Shown here piece after piece: positions 49,677 to 58,325 of a stretch of 64,000 nt of DNA (positions are counted from its first letter, which is position 1; each line of letters opens with the position of its first letter). The notes beneath the pieces are model-generated. The model was not told the origin of the DNA and did not search any database. It saw only the letters and a program-made list of their open reading frames with translations. A program made the translations under genes and the position numbers. This DNA comes from Pseudoruegeria sp039972875. Its GTDB lineage: Bacteria > Pseudomonadota > Alphaproteobacteria > Rhodobacterales > Rhodobacteraceae. The stretch lies in the NCBI GenBank assembly GCA_039972875.1, contig JBDWMA010000010.1:124001-188000 (forward strand), written 5' to 3'.

Positions 49677-50501
49677 TCAACGTGCAGAGAATCCTGCATC
49701 TAGGGTGGTTACGCTGCCGGTCATGCGCCGGGATTTGTCACACGCCAAAAAGATAGCGGCGTCCGCCACATCCAATGGATCGACAACTGTATTCATAGCC
49801 ACAGATTGCAGATCGACCGCTTCTTGTTCATCCAGCGAAAGAGACAATGCACTGGCAACAACACCGGTCATATGTCCGTCCATTTCTGGATCATCCCGAA
49901 CAGGGCCGGGGCACAACGCATTTACCCGGACATCCACCGGCGCATAATCAAGCGCGGCTGATTTCGTCAATCCAATAACGGCGTGTTTTGACGCCACATA
50001 GGCACCGAACCTGCGATATCCGAGAAGTCCCGCAGTAGAGGCGACATTGATAATGCTGCCGCTTTTTTGCACACTCATCGCTGGGGCGACGGCCTTGATC
50101 ATGCGCCAAACACCGGACAGGTTTACATCCATCATGATGTGCCACTCAGACTCGGTATACTCATGGATCATCTTGCCCGCAGGAGCACCAATTCCCGCAT
50201 TGTTGATTAATACATCAATTGATCCGAACCGTTTCTGAGCGCTATCGGCAACTTGTTTGCAGTCTGTTTCGTTGCGGACATCCGCCACAATCGTAAGCAC
50301 ATTTGCCCCCGCCATGAGACACATGTCCGCCGTATGTTCCAACTGGGCAAATGACGCCAACCGATATGGCACATCTGGCAAGGAGTTATCCACATCCGTA
50401 AGGACCAAATTTGCGCCCTCTTGAGCTGCGCGCAGAGCGCAAGCGCGGCCAATTCCACGACCCGCGCCTGTGATCACGACAGTTCGATTATCAAGCAGCA
50501 T
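49677..50501 (-). CDS. Short-chain dehydrogenase/reductase in the peptide operon
   Basis: A 274-residue classical SDR. It has the cofactor motif TGAGRGIGRACALRA (about 11-25), then NNAGIGAPAG. The catalytic Ser is in INVASTAGLLGYRR (about 155) and Tyr-x-x-x-Lys in AYVASKHAVIGL (about 167-171). Asp follows the second beta strand (LVLTDVDNS), which favours NAD(H). I start at 50501 (MLLDN) rather than 50516, which has no ribosome site; both overlap the upstream hydrolase gene. Lying just before the A(Thr)-T gene, it may oxidise the threonine hydroxyl or make another monomer. This is inferred from position. Confidence 0.88.
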   Translation of the reverse strand: MLLDNRTVVITGAGRGIGRACALRAAQEGANLVLTDVDNSLPDVPYRLASFAQLEHTADMCLMAGANVLTIVADVRNETDCKQVADSAQKRFGSIDVLINNAGIGAPAGKMIHEYTESEWHIMMDVNLSGVWRMIKAVAPAMSVQKSGSIINVASTAGLLGYRRFGAYVASKHAVIGLTKSAALDYAPVDVRVNALCPGPVRDDPEMDGHMTGVVASALSLSLDEQEAVDLQSVAMNTVVDPLDVADAAIFLACDKSRRMTGSVTTLDAGFSAR

Positions 50502-51222
50502 GTGATGCACTCTCATTTCGGGTCAAACACCCGCGCAGAACATCAAAAACGGGTTGCGCGTCCTGCGCCAAATACATGTGACCCCCCGAAACATCCTGTA
50601 TTTCAAACGCAGCATCTGTGTAGGCTTCCCAGCCCAGAACCTCTTCGCGCGTCACCATGTTATCCTGGTCAGCGGCAATGGCGGTGATTGGGATTTGTAA
50701 CGCGGGCCGTGGACGAGCGTTATAGGTCTCATCCATGATGAAATCCGCGCGTAATGCAGGTAACAAAAGCTCACGCATTTCGGGAATATCCATCGCCTCG
50801 TGTGTAAATCCGGTTGTGGATTTCACAAAGGCTAGGAATTGGTCATCATTCATGTTTTCAACGTCGGTCGGCCGCGAAATGGATGGGATACGCGATGCGC
50901 TGACCACCAATTCCGCTACAGATTGGGGTCTCTGTTCATTGATCCGGCAGGTGATTTCATAGGCCAGAACGGATCCTAGAAAACAATGCCCAAATACAAT
51001 TGCGCGTTCCTCTCCAAGGGTTTCAAGCGCTGTTGCCGCCAGATCATCTGCGGCCTTGTGCAGATCAACATAAGGTTCTTGTGCGATCAAACGTTCCCGA
51101 CCGGGCAATTGGACCGGTGCCAGTGACATATCTGTGAAGCCCGTTTGAGCCCAGCCGTGATAAAAGCTGGCCCCTGCTCCTGCAAAGGGAACGCAAATAA
51201 GTTTGGTTGGATTTTTGTGCAC
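50491..51222 (-). CDS. Type II thioesterase-like alpha/beta hydrolase with Cys nucleophile (possible aminoacyl shuttle)
   Basis: A 243-residue alpha/beta hydrolase of the type II thioesterase group (LICVPFAGAGASFYHGWAQ at the start, VQLPGRERLIAQEP). The nucleophile elbow reads VFGHCFLGSVLAYE (about 72-85): Ser is replaced by Cys and one residue is inserted compared with GHSMGA. Asp (AADQDNMV) and His (VSGGHMYLA, about 216) remain. Cys-type relatives such as SyrC and CmaE move aminoacyl groups between T domains instead of hydrolysing them. The start is GTG at 51220-51222 after AGGAGG. The gene is second in the operon, ahead of the SDR and A(Thr)-T genes. Confidence 0.85.
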   Translation of the reverse strand: MHKNPTKLICVPFAGAGASFYHGWAQTGFTDMSLAPVQLPGRERLIAQEPYVDLHKAADDLAATALETLGEERAIVFGHCFLGSVLAYEITCRINEQRPQSVAELVVSASRIPSISRPTDVENMNDDQFLAFVKSTTGFTHEAMDIPEMRELLLPALRADFIMDETYNARPRPALQIPITAIAADQDNMVTREEVLGWEAYTDAAFEIQDVSGGHMYLAQDAQPVFDVLRGCLTRNESASHAA

Positions 51223-51264
51223 AATGCACCTCCTAGAAGAGTCATAAAGTATTGAAAAAGATTA

Positions 51265-52473
51265 CTAAAATTTTGCTGCGTTTGGGCTTGGCGTGGCGTT
51301 CCACGTGGCAAGCAACCGCAACACCACTGCATTGCCCAACAGGCAAACAACAGACAAGATTAGCATAAGGGGACCAACACCAATGCGTTCGCTAAAGGCC
51401 GCGACAAGCAAACCGGCAAGCGGATAGGACATCACAATTACCAAAACCATGATCCCAAGCGTTTTGCCCAGATGTTCTGCTGGAATGAATTTTACCCGCT
51501 CGGTGCGCAAATATACACCTGCAACGGCGTCCATCGAGATGACCATCGCAAATCCAATGGCGAATACCCAGTATCCGATTTCCAACGACACCAAGACTCC
51601 GCCAATTGCAACGCCAATGGTTGCGACAATGCCAAGTGATTGCATGGAAAAGTGATTCCTGAAAATCGGGACACAGACCATTACACCAATTGTTGTCAGG
51701 CCAGTCACAACGCTTAAAACACCATAAAATGTTGCGTCAAGCGCGTAAGTCCCCGTCACAATGGCGGCCCCAAGTGACAACAGGGCGCAATACACCACGT
51801 TTACAAACAACCCATAGCAGCACAGCAAAATCAATCTGGGCTCGCTAAACAAGATTGCGGCCCCAGCCTTCATATCTGACAAAGGAGAACGTACCTCGAC
51901 CTGTTCGGACACCTCCGAAATCCTCTTGAAAAAGAACATACTTGCAAAGCTTGCGACAAACGCCGCTGCGGCAAGAAGGAAAAGAGGCGCTTCACCGGTA
52001 ATGACAATCAATCCCGTTGCAACCGCTGGACCTAGCAGAAGGCTCAGTTGATCTGCCGCTTGCAGCAAGGATTGTCCTTTGTGGATATCATTGGCGGGCA
52101 AATACTTGGGCACAACTGTTTCAAGCGCGACAAAGGCGGAGTTCAGGCAAAATGCCAAAATCCCCCCGCAAAGGCTGACAATTATAAAAGCGGACTCCGG
52201 AAAATTCCATAACAAGAAAAAACAAACCACACAGGTTACAAAGCGTACAAAATCCACGGTTGAATAAAGCCGCGAGCCACCAATTCGATCGGAAAGTACC
52301 CCGGCGATGGGCAAGGCCATCATTCCAATGCCCCATTCAATTGCGAAGGCTAAACCTGCATAGGTCATGCTTCCGGTGAATTTGAAAACAATCAAGGGAG
52401 CTGCAAACAAAACGACCTGTGTCCCAAATGCTGAAAGAAACCGAACGAATAGGAATCTATAAAATCCGCGCAC
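51265..52473 (-). CDS. MFS transporter, EntS-like exporter of the peptide product
   Basis: A 402-residue membrane protein of the major facilitator superfamily with about 12 hydrophobic segments. It opens FYRFLFVRFLSAFGTQVVLFAAPLIVF. The loop between helices 2 and 3 reads AGVLSDRIGGSR, the MFS DRxGG-type motif. A central charged loop (KRISEVSEQVEVRSPLSDMK, about 197-216) divides the two halves. The start is GTG at 52471-52473 after AAGGA. As the first gene of the roughly 18-kb operon, it is the likely exporter and self-protection pump. The MFS_3/EntS group often exports siderophores and peptides. No TonB receptor or iron box was seen, so a siderophore role is not supported. Confidence 0.88.
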   Translation of the reverse strand: MRGFYRFLFVRFLSAFGTQVVLFAAPLIVFKFTGSMTYAGLAFAIEWGIGMMALPIAGVLSDRIGGSRLYSTVDFVRFVTCVVCFFLLWNFPESAFIIVSLCGGILAFCLNSAFVALETVVPKYLPANDIHKGQSLLQAADQLSLLLGPAVATGLIVITGEAPLFLLAAAAFVASFASMFFFKRISEVSEQVEVRSPLSDMKAGAAILFSEPRLILLCCYGLFVNVVYCALLSLGAAIVTGTYALDATFYGVLSVVTGLTTIGVMVCVPIFRNHFSMQSLGIVATIGVAIGGVLVSLEIGYWVFAIGFAMVISMDAVAGVYLRTERVKFIPAEHLGKTLGIMVLVIVMSYPLAGLLVAAFSERIGVGPLMLILSVVCLLGNAVVLRLLATWNATPSPNAAKF

Positions 52474-52517
52474 TCTAAATCCTTAATGAAATCTGAATAT
52501 ATTCACTTTTAAGGCGA

Positions 52518-52546
52518 TCATTATTGGCGCGATACGAAATCGTCAA
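52518..52546 (-). promoter_or_regulatory. Promoter of the peptide-synthetase operon
   Basis: Read on the minus strand, TTGACG (52541-52546) and TAATGA (52518-52523) are separated by exactly 17 bp, about 45 bp before the GTG start of the MFS gene. It is the best sigma-70-type promoter upstream of the operon. All downstream genes are spaced under 80 bp apart, so it may drive the whole set. Confidence 0.55.
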
Positions 52547-53448
52547 CTACAATCTAGAGTGAAGTGCGGTTCTGCGCTCAGGCCTTTTTTTCGCATTAGA
52601 AAGCGGCATCCGCCGGGCTAAAACTAAAGGTGAAAATGGCTATTTCTTTCTGGAAATCGGATGCAAATGTGGGGTGGCATTGGCCCAATTTCCCGTGATC
52701 CAATGGTAGGTTAGGGACCAATAATCACCGTGGTTCGATTTGGAACGATGAGACGCTGTAAGCCGATTTTGACAGCCAAGGGCTCGACCCCTTGAGTTTT
52801 CTGATCGCGGCGGGGCCGTCAGGAAATGCTTCGATGCCCAGGGGATGCAGAGCAGTGAGTTAGGAATGGATAGGCTTTAGAAAAATCGTGATTATGACCC
52901 GATATTCTATATAATATGATGATAATCAAAGAGATACACCGAAAAAATTCAAGCTTTACGACGTGAAAAACCGCTGTCCTATACAGCAAGCACCATTGTT
53001 TCATGGAAGTCATGTTGAGCGAATTCAATCCGTACAGGTGTGTAGCAAAAATATAGAAATGATGTCCAGAAATTCCCATACGCCGCATCGTTTTCACGGG
53101 AATAATAATTTTGACGCTAAGCGTTCCAAGCCGAACCGATCCTTTGTCTCTTCATTGCCTTTCTCTGAAAAACTCCAGCCTCAGCCGCCTATTTTTCGAG
53201 CAACTTGATGGCGTAAATGTTCAATTTTAAGCGGTTGATGAAAGAAGCGCTTTTAGTATTTGTTGTGGATTAGCAATAATCCTTTGGATACAACTTTAGA
53301 GAGTAGAGGGATTCTGCTCATTGTGCCCGTTTTCAGCGTTTAAAACGTGTGCTGGGTTTACGCGTTCTGCAAGTTCAGCCGGTTATCTATTGGCGCACAG
53401 CGTCCAGAGTACGGCAGTTGTGTTCAAATGATAGATACTAGCCGGACC
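52547..53448. other. About 900-bp non-coding stretch between the peptide operon and the polyol genes
   Basis: No frame here looks like a protein: short openings on both strands have no ribosome sites and odd composition. The part at 52660-52850 has higher GC and scattered coherent codons, which could be the decayed remains of a transposase or another gene. I found no clear terminal repeats. The right part is AT-rich. It marks the boundary between the peptide locus and the polyol locus. Confidence 0.45.
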
Positions 53449-54726
53449 TTATTTAACCGCACAAATTATAGGTTCCTGCATTCCAGCTGCTTTGTAATAT
53501 CGGTCTATACAACGCTGCACATGTCGCTCAATCAGTGCATGGGGGTCTGTCGGCATTTCACCAAATTCAAGTCCTGTGAACGCTTGTGAGATGAGGGTTT
53601 CAGGCGCTGGTTTGGACTCTAAACTGGAAATCAAATCATTCAACGCCGTGGCGATCTTTTCATCGGTCCAGTAATAGCGGATGCGATCACTGTAGCTGTA
53701 GATTTTTAGAATTTCTAACTCCTGCACCGCCCCACTATAATAGTCCTTCCAGTAGTCCGGGTGTTTGGTCATTTGGTCCTGAATGACCTTGCGAATATCG
53801 GTTTTGTGATCGCTTCCCATCCGCGCCTGAAGAGAGGCCAATGCCCAGACAGCCTCGCGGAAGCGAAATGTAAGCTCTGGACCGACTTTAAGGAAGAAAA
53901 AGTGGTTTTTAACCAAAGCGGCGAGGGCATCGGTCGATTGGTAATCGGTTGAATGCGCTTCAAACGTTAGCCCGTTATCTTTCAAAATTTCAGCGCTCAA
54001 AGGGGCGGCCTTATCTGGTGCAAATGGATAGATTGAGGTGTGGCCGAAATCGACACCCGGCTGCGTGACGACGGAAAAAATGCGGGACCACGCATCTGTT
54101 AACCCCCGCGTCATAAAGGCGGCGTGATGGGTTTCTATTGTCGCGCGATACCGTTCCACGGACGTGACATCAAGTGTATCAGGTTCGTCCGTTTCGCCCC
54201 CGGGGATCGGGACTTCGGTCCCGATGATATAGAATAACTCCGATGGGTTGGGGGCGAATTCCTCGGCCACCCCACAAAGATCGGCTGCCCGTTCAGCAAT
54301 CTGTTCAAATGTTGGATGTGGTTCACCGCCGCAAGCCATGCTGGTATCTAGATGGATTTTTGTAAATCCGGCTTGTACGTAGGATTTCACCAATTCTCTG
54401 GATTTCGCCATCGCAACGTCAAGCGGTTCGTGCTTCCAGACATTCGGACCAAGGTGGTCGCCGCCAAGGACTAATTGGTCCATAGGGACACCTGCCTCTG
54501 CAGCCATTCTGCTCAGCCAAGATATAAAATCGGCTGCCGTCATGCCGGTATATCCGCCGTCTTGATTGACCTGATTACAGGTTGCTTCGATTACGGTGGG
54601 GTGGCCGGTTTTCTTGGCATAAGTTAGGACCGCCCGCAAAACATGCTCGTTGGCTGTACAAAAACACGGCAGGCCAACTGCTTCACCAGCGCGATTGCGT
54701 GCGATTAGATCCTGAATGAGGCTCAC
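53449..54726 (-). CDS. GatZ/KbaZ-family protein (tagatose-bisphosphate aldolase non-catalytic subunit or ketose-6-phosphate 4-epimerase)
   Basis: A 425-residue TIM-barrel protein. It reads GLPCFCTANEHVLRAVL, GHPTVIEATCNQVNQDGGYTGM (about 42-63), LGGDHLGPNVW (about 87-97), KIHLDTSMAC (about 122-131), FYIIGTEVPIPGG and TFEAHSTDYQ, all typical of GatZ/KbaZ. In E. coli this protein supports the catalytic aldolase GatY/KbaY, which is absent from the window. Some family members are reported to epimerise tagatose 6-phosphate to fructose 6-phosphate. Paired with a PfkB kinase (4-nt overlap) and no aldolase, the epimerase role would complete a route from tagatose to fructose 6-phosphate. That assignment is inference. 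Confidence 0.9.
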   Translation of the reverse strand: MSLIQDLIARNRAGEAVGLPCFCTANEHVLRAVLTYAKKTGHPTVIEATCNQVNQDGGYTGMTAADFISWLSRMAAEAGVPMDQLVLGGDHLGPNVWKHEPLDVAMAKSRELVKSYVQAGFTKIHLDTSMACGGEPHPTFEQIAERAADLCGVAEEFAPNPSELFYIIGTEVPIPGGETDEPDTLDVTSVERYRATIETHHAAFMTRGLTDAWSRIFSVVTQPGVDFGHTSIYPFAPDKAAPLSAEILKDNGLTFEAHSTDYQSTDALAALVKNHFFFLKVGPELTFRFREAVWALASLQARMGSDHKTDIRKVIQDQMTKHPDYWKDYYSGAVQELEILKIYSYSDRIRYYWTDEKIATALNDLISSLESKPAPETLISQAFTGLEFGEMPTDPHALIERHVQRCIDRYYKAAGMQEPIICAVK

Positions 54727-55679
54727 GAGAATAGTTCTTTCTGTTCATCGGCAAGGAACGTTGCGATCTCGTCAGGGCTGGAGTTGCCCTCCATCGGGCC
54801 ATGTTTGGTGACGGCCAATGCACCGGCGGCGTTTGCTTGCTCCCCCGCCTGACGAAGCGATGCGCCCTGCGATAGCAGCGATACGAAAGTGCCGCAAAAG
54901 CAATCACCGGCGCCAGTTGGGTCTATTTCTGTAACGCTATGCCCTTTGAAATCATAGCGATTGGTCCCGTTTACGACTGTTGCTCCGGCGGCACCGCGTT
55001 TGATCACAATGACTTCTGCCCTCGCGTTGAACAGCTGATCTATTGCCGCGTCTTCGGACATGTTGGGAAAGAGGTAATCAAGATCACTCGTGCTCGGCAT
55101 TAAGCAAGTCGCGCTGTCGATAACCTCGTTCAATGCATCGCGCACCATAGCGTCGCGCATCAGTTCCGGCCGAGCGTTCGGATCACAGCTGATCTTGCCG
55201 CCCGCAGAGGCAGTTTGACGGGTCAATTGTAGGATCATTTTTCGCATGTTCGCATTTCCCAATGATGCGGCGGACACATGTAAAAAGGAGTCAGCGGGGG
55301 AAAATAGATCCGTAGGAATTGAAAAATTATCGGATGCGGTATTGGTTAAGTGATAGATGAAATCTCGCGCGCCGGTGTCGTAATAAGAGACGAACGCAAC
55401 ACCGGTGGTTCTGTCGGGGTCGATCGTCACACCACGTGTACCAACTCCATCAGCGTTTAACCGATCTAATACGGCCCGCCCGAAGCCATCATTCCCAACA
55501 CCGCCAACCATCTCTGTCACAGCGCCCATGCGCGCGGCTTGATCAAGAAAGATGGCCGGAGCACCACTGGGATATGGGCCTGAATAGTCAACCACTTCGC
55601 GAAGAGCGCAATTTTTCTTGTGAGAAACGAACTCAACAAGTATTTCGCCAACAGTTACGATTGTTGAAGTCTTAAACAT
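54723..55679 (-). CDS. PfkB-family sugar kinase
   Basis: A 318-residue ribokinase/PfkB-type kinase. It reads IVTVGEILVEFVS at the start. The substrate-binding glycines are in YPSGAPAIFLDQAARMG and VGGVGNDGFGRAVL. The C-terminal signature DPTGAGDCFCGTF (about 245-257) carries the catalytic Asp. I start at 55679 (MFKTS), which follows GAGGGGG, rather than at the upstream ATGs. It overlaps gatZ by 4 nt. Its promoter contains a LacI-type operator, with -35 TTGACA at 55726-55731 on the minus strand. It probably phosphorylates the ketose (tagatose or fructose) made by the polyol dehydrogenases of the divergent operon. Confidence 0.9.
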   Translation of the reverse strand: MFKTSTIVTVGEILVEFVSHKKNCALREVVDYSGPYPSGAPAIFLDQAARMGAVTEMVGGVGNDGFGRAVLDRLNADGVGTRGVTIDPDRTTGVAFVSYYDTGARDFIYHLTNTASDNFSIPTDLFSPADSFLHVSAASLGNANMRKMILQLTRQTASAGGKISCDPNARPELMRDAMVRDALNEVIDSATCLMPSTSDLDYLFPNMSEDAAIDQLFNARAEVIVIKRGAAGATVVNGTNRYDFKGHSVTEIDPTGAGDCFCGTFVSLLSQGASLRQAGEQANAAGALAVTKHGPMEGNSSPDEIATFLADEQKELFS

Positions 55680-55716
55680 AGATGGCCCCCTCATTGTGGA
55701 GACACATAAATAAGTT

Positions 55717-55734
55717 TTTTGCACGTGTCAAAAA
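55717..55734. promoter_or_regulatory. LacI-type operator over the pfkB promoter
   Basis: TTTTGCACGTGTCAAAA-type palindrome with a CACGTG core. The minus-strand TTGACA (55726-55731), the likely -35 box of pfkB-gatZ, lies inside it. It matches the two sites before the binding-protein gene at 56922, so the same repressor should hold both operons. Confidence 0.68.
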
Positions 55735-55793
55735 ATATGTCATAGTTGCGTTAATCATAACGGAATTGCGCAGGTACCAACGGAGTTCTTACT

Positions 55794-56831
55794 TTGGGTA
55801 AGCCTAAAATAAATACAATGAAAGAGCTGTCCAAGGCCATTGGGATATCACGCCCAACCCTCGCGCGCTTTTTTGAGGATGAGACCAGTGTGCTTCCGTC
55901 CACTGCGAAAAAGATCAAGACCGCTTTGGAAGATGTCGATTACGTCTATAATTTTTTGGCGACCCGGCAGAACCGTAAATCAACGGGTTTGATCGGTGTC
56001 GTTATACCGCAATTCAAAGATTTGTTCTTAGCGAGCCTGTTGGACTCTATTGAAACCGCTGTCCGTGAGGCAGGTTTTACGATGATTACGCAGTGTTCCC
56101 ATGGGCAGAGTGAATCCGAGGTGCGTGCGTTGCGAAAATTGCGATCCATGAATGTGGATGGTGCAATTGTTGTCCCCATCGGGGCAGAGGCAAGCACTCA
56201 AGCCGTCACGGAGGCGAGCGGTGATTTTCCTATCGTTTTCGTGGATTCAAAACCTGCGGAGTTCCCACCCAATGTTGGCTTTGTGGGCACAAACAACGTG
56301 AATAGTGTTGGCGCAATGGTAGATTACTTGTGCAGAACGGGTGATGCCCCAGTATTTCTTTGTATGCCAAAGCTCAGTTCTAACGCTCTTGAACGCCAGG
56401 AGGCGTATTTCCATCATATGCGTGCCCGTGGGCTGGAAGGCGTGGTCATCCCCACCCCCGGCGATATGGGGTCTTGGCGCTTTGAGCGTTTTGGGCTTGA
56501 AGTGATGGATGCGCACTTTAATCACGGGCGATACCGGGACGCGACAATCTTGTGTGCGAATGATCGCATTGCGATTGGCGCTATACGGGCGGCAAACACA
56601 CACGGGCTATTTGTGCGAAGCGGCCAATCCGGAGGTCTGCGAATCGCTGGCCATGATGATCACCCACTGAGCCAATACATTTCACCAGCGGTGACAACGG
56701 TCGCACAAAAGGTCGAAGATATCGGCAAGGACGGGGTATCCATTTTGGTGGATCAGGTTCGCAATGGGGGTCTTGGCGACGTGCAAAGCAAGCTTCGAGA
56801 TGGCGTTTTGCGCATTCGGGAATCTGCTTAA
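55794..56831 (+). CDS. LacI-family transcriptional repressor of the polyol regulon
   Basis: A 345-residue regulator. The LacI helix-turn-helix and hinge helix are KINTMKELSKAIGISRPTLARFF and VLPSTAKKIKTALEDVDY (to about residue 55). A periplasmic-binding-like effector domain follows (STGLIGVVIPQFKDLF, then FVDSKPAEFPPNVGFVGTNN, ILCANDRIAIGAIRA, AGHDDHPLSQYISPAVTTV). The start is TTG at 55794, 8 nt after GGAG; the first ATG would cut into the DNA-binding domain. It lies between the kinase operon and the transporter operon. Three matching palindromes flank these promoters, so it probably represses both until a polyol or ketose binds. Confidence 0.92.
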   Translation: MGKPKINTMKELSKAIGISRPTLARFFEDETSVLPSTAKKIKTALEDVDYVYNFLATRQNRKSTGLIGVVIPQFKDLFLASLLDSIETAVREAGFTMITQCSHGQSESEVRALRKLRSMNVDGAIVVPIGAEASTQAVTEASGDFPIVFVDSKPAEFPPNVGFVGTNNVNSVGAMVDYLCRTGDAPVFLCMPKLSSNALERQEAYFHHMRARGLEGVVIPTPGDMGSWRFERFGLEVMDAHFNHGRYRDATILCANDRIAIGAIRAANTHGLFVRSGQSGGLRIAGHDDHPLSQYISPAVTTVAQKVEDIGKDGVSILVDQVRNGGLGDVQSKLRDGVLRIRESA

Positions 56832-56844
56832 ACGTAAGTTCAAA

Positions 56845-56909
56845 TTTTGCACGTGTAAAATTTCATTGACTCAGCGGGATTGTCTCGTCTAGATTTTGCA
56901 TGTGTAAAA
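56845..56909 (+). promoter_or_regulatory. Polyol operon promoter with two LacI-type operators
   Basis: TTTTGCACGTGTAAAA (56845-56860) and TTTTGCATGTGTAAAA (56894-56909) flank a promoter read as TTGACT (56866-56871), 18 bp, TAGATT (56890-56895). Site starts are 49 bp apart. The downstream site overlaps the -10 box and transcription start, so binding would block the polymerase. The gene starts 13 bp later. Confidence 0.72.
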
Positions 56910-56921
56910 AGGGAGGCACTT

Positions 56922-58250
56922 ATGTCAATGAAGCGCACACTGCTGAATACAGCAGTTGGCTTTGGTATTGCGGCGGGAATCACCACCGCAGCCACGGCTG
57001 ATGAAATCACCATCGTAACGGTAAACAACGCCGATATGATCACCATGCAGGAACTTGCTCCGCAATGGGAAGAAGCGACGGGCAACACTATCAACTGGGT
57101 TGTTCTGGAAGAAAACGTGCTGCGTCAGCGCACGACGACTGATATCGCGACCGGCGGTGGGTCATTCGACATTATGTTTATCGGCGCATACGAAGCTCCT
57201 ATTTGGGGTGCCAATGGGTGGCTGACATCTCTTGATTCATTCGCTGACGACGCCGATTATGACCTCGAAGACGTTTTCCCCCTTGTGCGGAACGGCCTGT
57301 CTGCAGATGGCCATCTATATGCGTTGCCTTTGTATTCAGAAACGTCATTCACATTCTACCGTACGGACCTGTTCGAAGCGGCGGGTATCGAAGTGCCATC
57401 TGAGCAGATCACATATACCGAATTTGCCGAAATGGCCGCCGCCCTGCACGACCCTGACAACGGCGTTTATGGCACCTGCCAGCGCGGTAAAGCTGGCTGG
57501 GGAGAGAATATGGCGTTCGTTGGTACGGTTGCCAATGCATTCGGCGCTGACTGGTTCGATATGGACTGGAATCCACAACTCGATTCCCCTGAATGGAATG
57601 CTGCGATCTCATACTATGTAGATCTGATGAATAATTCGGGCCCTCCCGGAGCGTCTGCAAATGGTCACAATGAAAACCGGGCGCTGTTTGCTGATGGTAA
57701 ATGTGCGACTTGGGTTGATGCAACCTCGGCTGCTGGTGCGATCCGGAACCCGGATTCTTCAACAGTGTCTGATGTGACAGATTTCTTCCAGGCCCCGATG
57801 CAGGAAACAGCAAATGGAACGGGTTGGTTCTGGTCTTGGGCTCTTGCGATCCCTGCCAGCTCTCAGAACGTCGATGTTGCCTCTGAATTCCTAAAATGGG
57901 CGACGTCCAAAGATTACTTTGAGCTCGTCGGAGAAACCAAAGGTTGGGTTGCTGTTCCATCTGGGACACGTCGGTCAGTTGAGGAAGATGCGCGTCGTCT
58001 GGAAGCCGCGCCATTTGCGAAAACCATCGTCGACGCAATCCTTTCGGTCGATCCTACAAACCCAACACGCGATCCAGTGCCATACACAGGCGTACAGTTC
58101 GTCGCGATCCCAGAATTTCAGGGTATTGGTAACTTTGTAGGTCAGCAGGTTGCATCTGCGCTCGCAGGTCAACAGACCGTTGAAGACGCTCTGGCAAACA
58201 GCCAAAAGTTTGCAGTGCGCGAAATGACTAAGGCGGGTTACATCAAGTAA
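56922..58250 (+). CDS. smoE: Sorbitol/mannitol-type ABC transporter substrate-binding protein
   Basis: A 442-residue periplasmic binding protein. A Sec signal peptide covers residues 1-26 (ending TTAATA-DE). The mature part starts ITIVTVNNADMITMQELAPQWEEATG and includes DIATGGGSFDIMFIGAYEAPIW and FADGKCATWVDATSAAG. This matches the polyol-binding SmoE/MtlE group. The start at 56922 (MSMKRT) follows GGGAGG and lies just after the second LacI site. Gene order binding protein, permease, permease, ATPase, SDR, mannitol dehydrogenase equals the Rhodobacter smo operon. The true polyol (sorbitol, mannitol, galactitol) is not fixed by sequence. Confidence 0.92.
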   Translation: MSMKRTLLNTAVGFGIAAGITTAATADEITIVTVNNADMITMQELAPQWEEATGNTINWVVLEENVLRQRTTTDIATGGGSFDIMFIGAYEAPIWGANGWLTSLDSFADDADYDLEDVFPLVRNGLSADGHLYALPLYSETSFTFYRTDLFEAAGIEVPSEQITYTEFAEMAAALHDPDNGVYGTCQRGKAGWGENMAFVGTVANAFGADWFDMDWNPQLDSPEWNAAISYYVDLMNNSGPPGASANGHNENRALFADGKCATWVDATSAAGAIRNPDSSTVSDVTDFFQAPMQETANGTGWFWSWALAIPASSQNVDVASEFLKWATSKDYFELVGETKGWVAVPSGTRRSVEEDARRLEAAPFAKTIVDAILSVDPTNPTRDPVPYTGVQFVAIPEFQGIGNFVGQQVASALAGQQTVEDALANSQKFAVREMTKAGYIK

Positions 58251-58325
58251 TTTTCCTCCCAGAATAGGCCAGGGTACACGTGCCTTGGCCTATTTTGGTC
58301 TTGATCGATAACGGACCAGTCTTTT

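Noticed and set aside
34285..52546. Siderophore locus
   Set aside because: The Ser code and EntS-like exporter suggested it, but there is no aryl-acid or hydroxamate gene, no TonB receptor, no ferric-siderophore uptake or reductase gene, and no Fur-type box was seen.
52819..53208. Short frames of 92 and 81 codons in the gap before the polyol genes
   Set aside because: They overlap on opposite strands, have no ribosome sites and read as low-complexity, unbiased translation.
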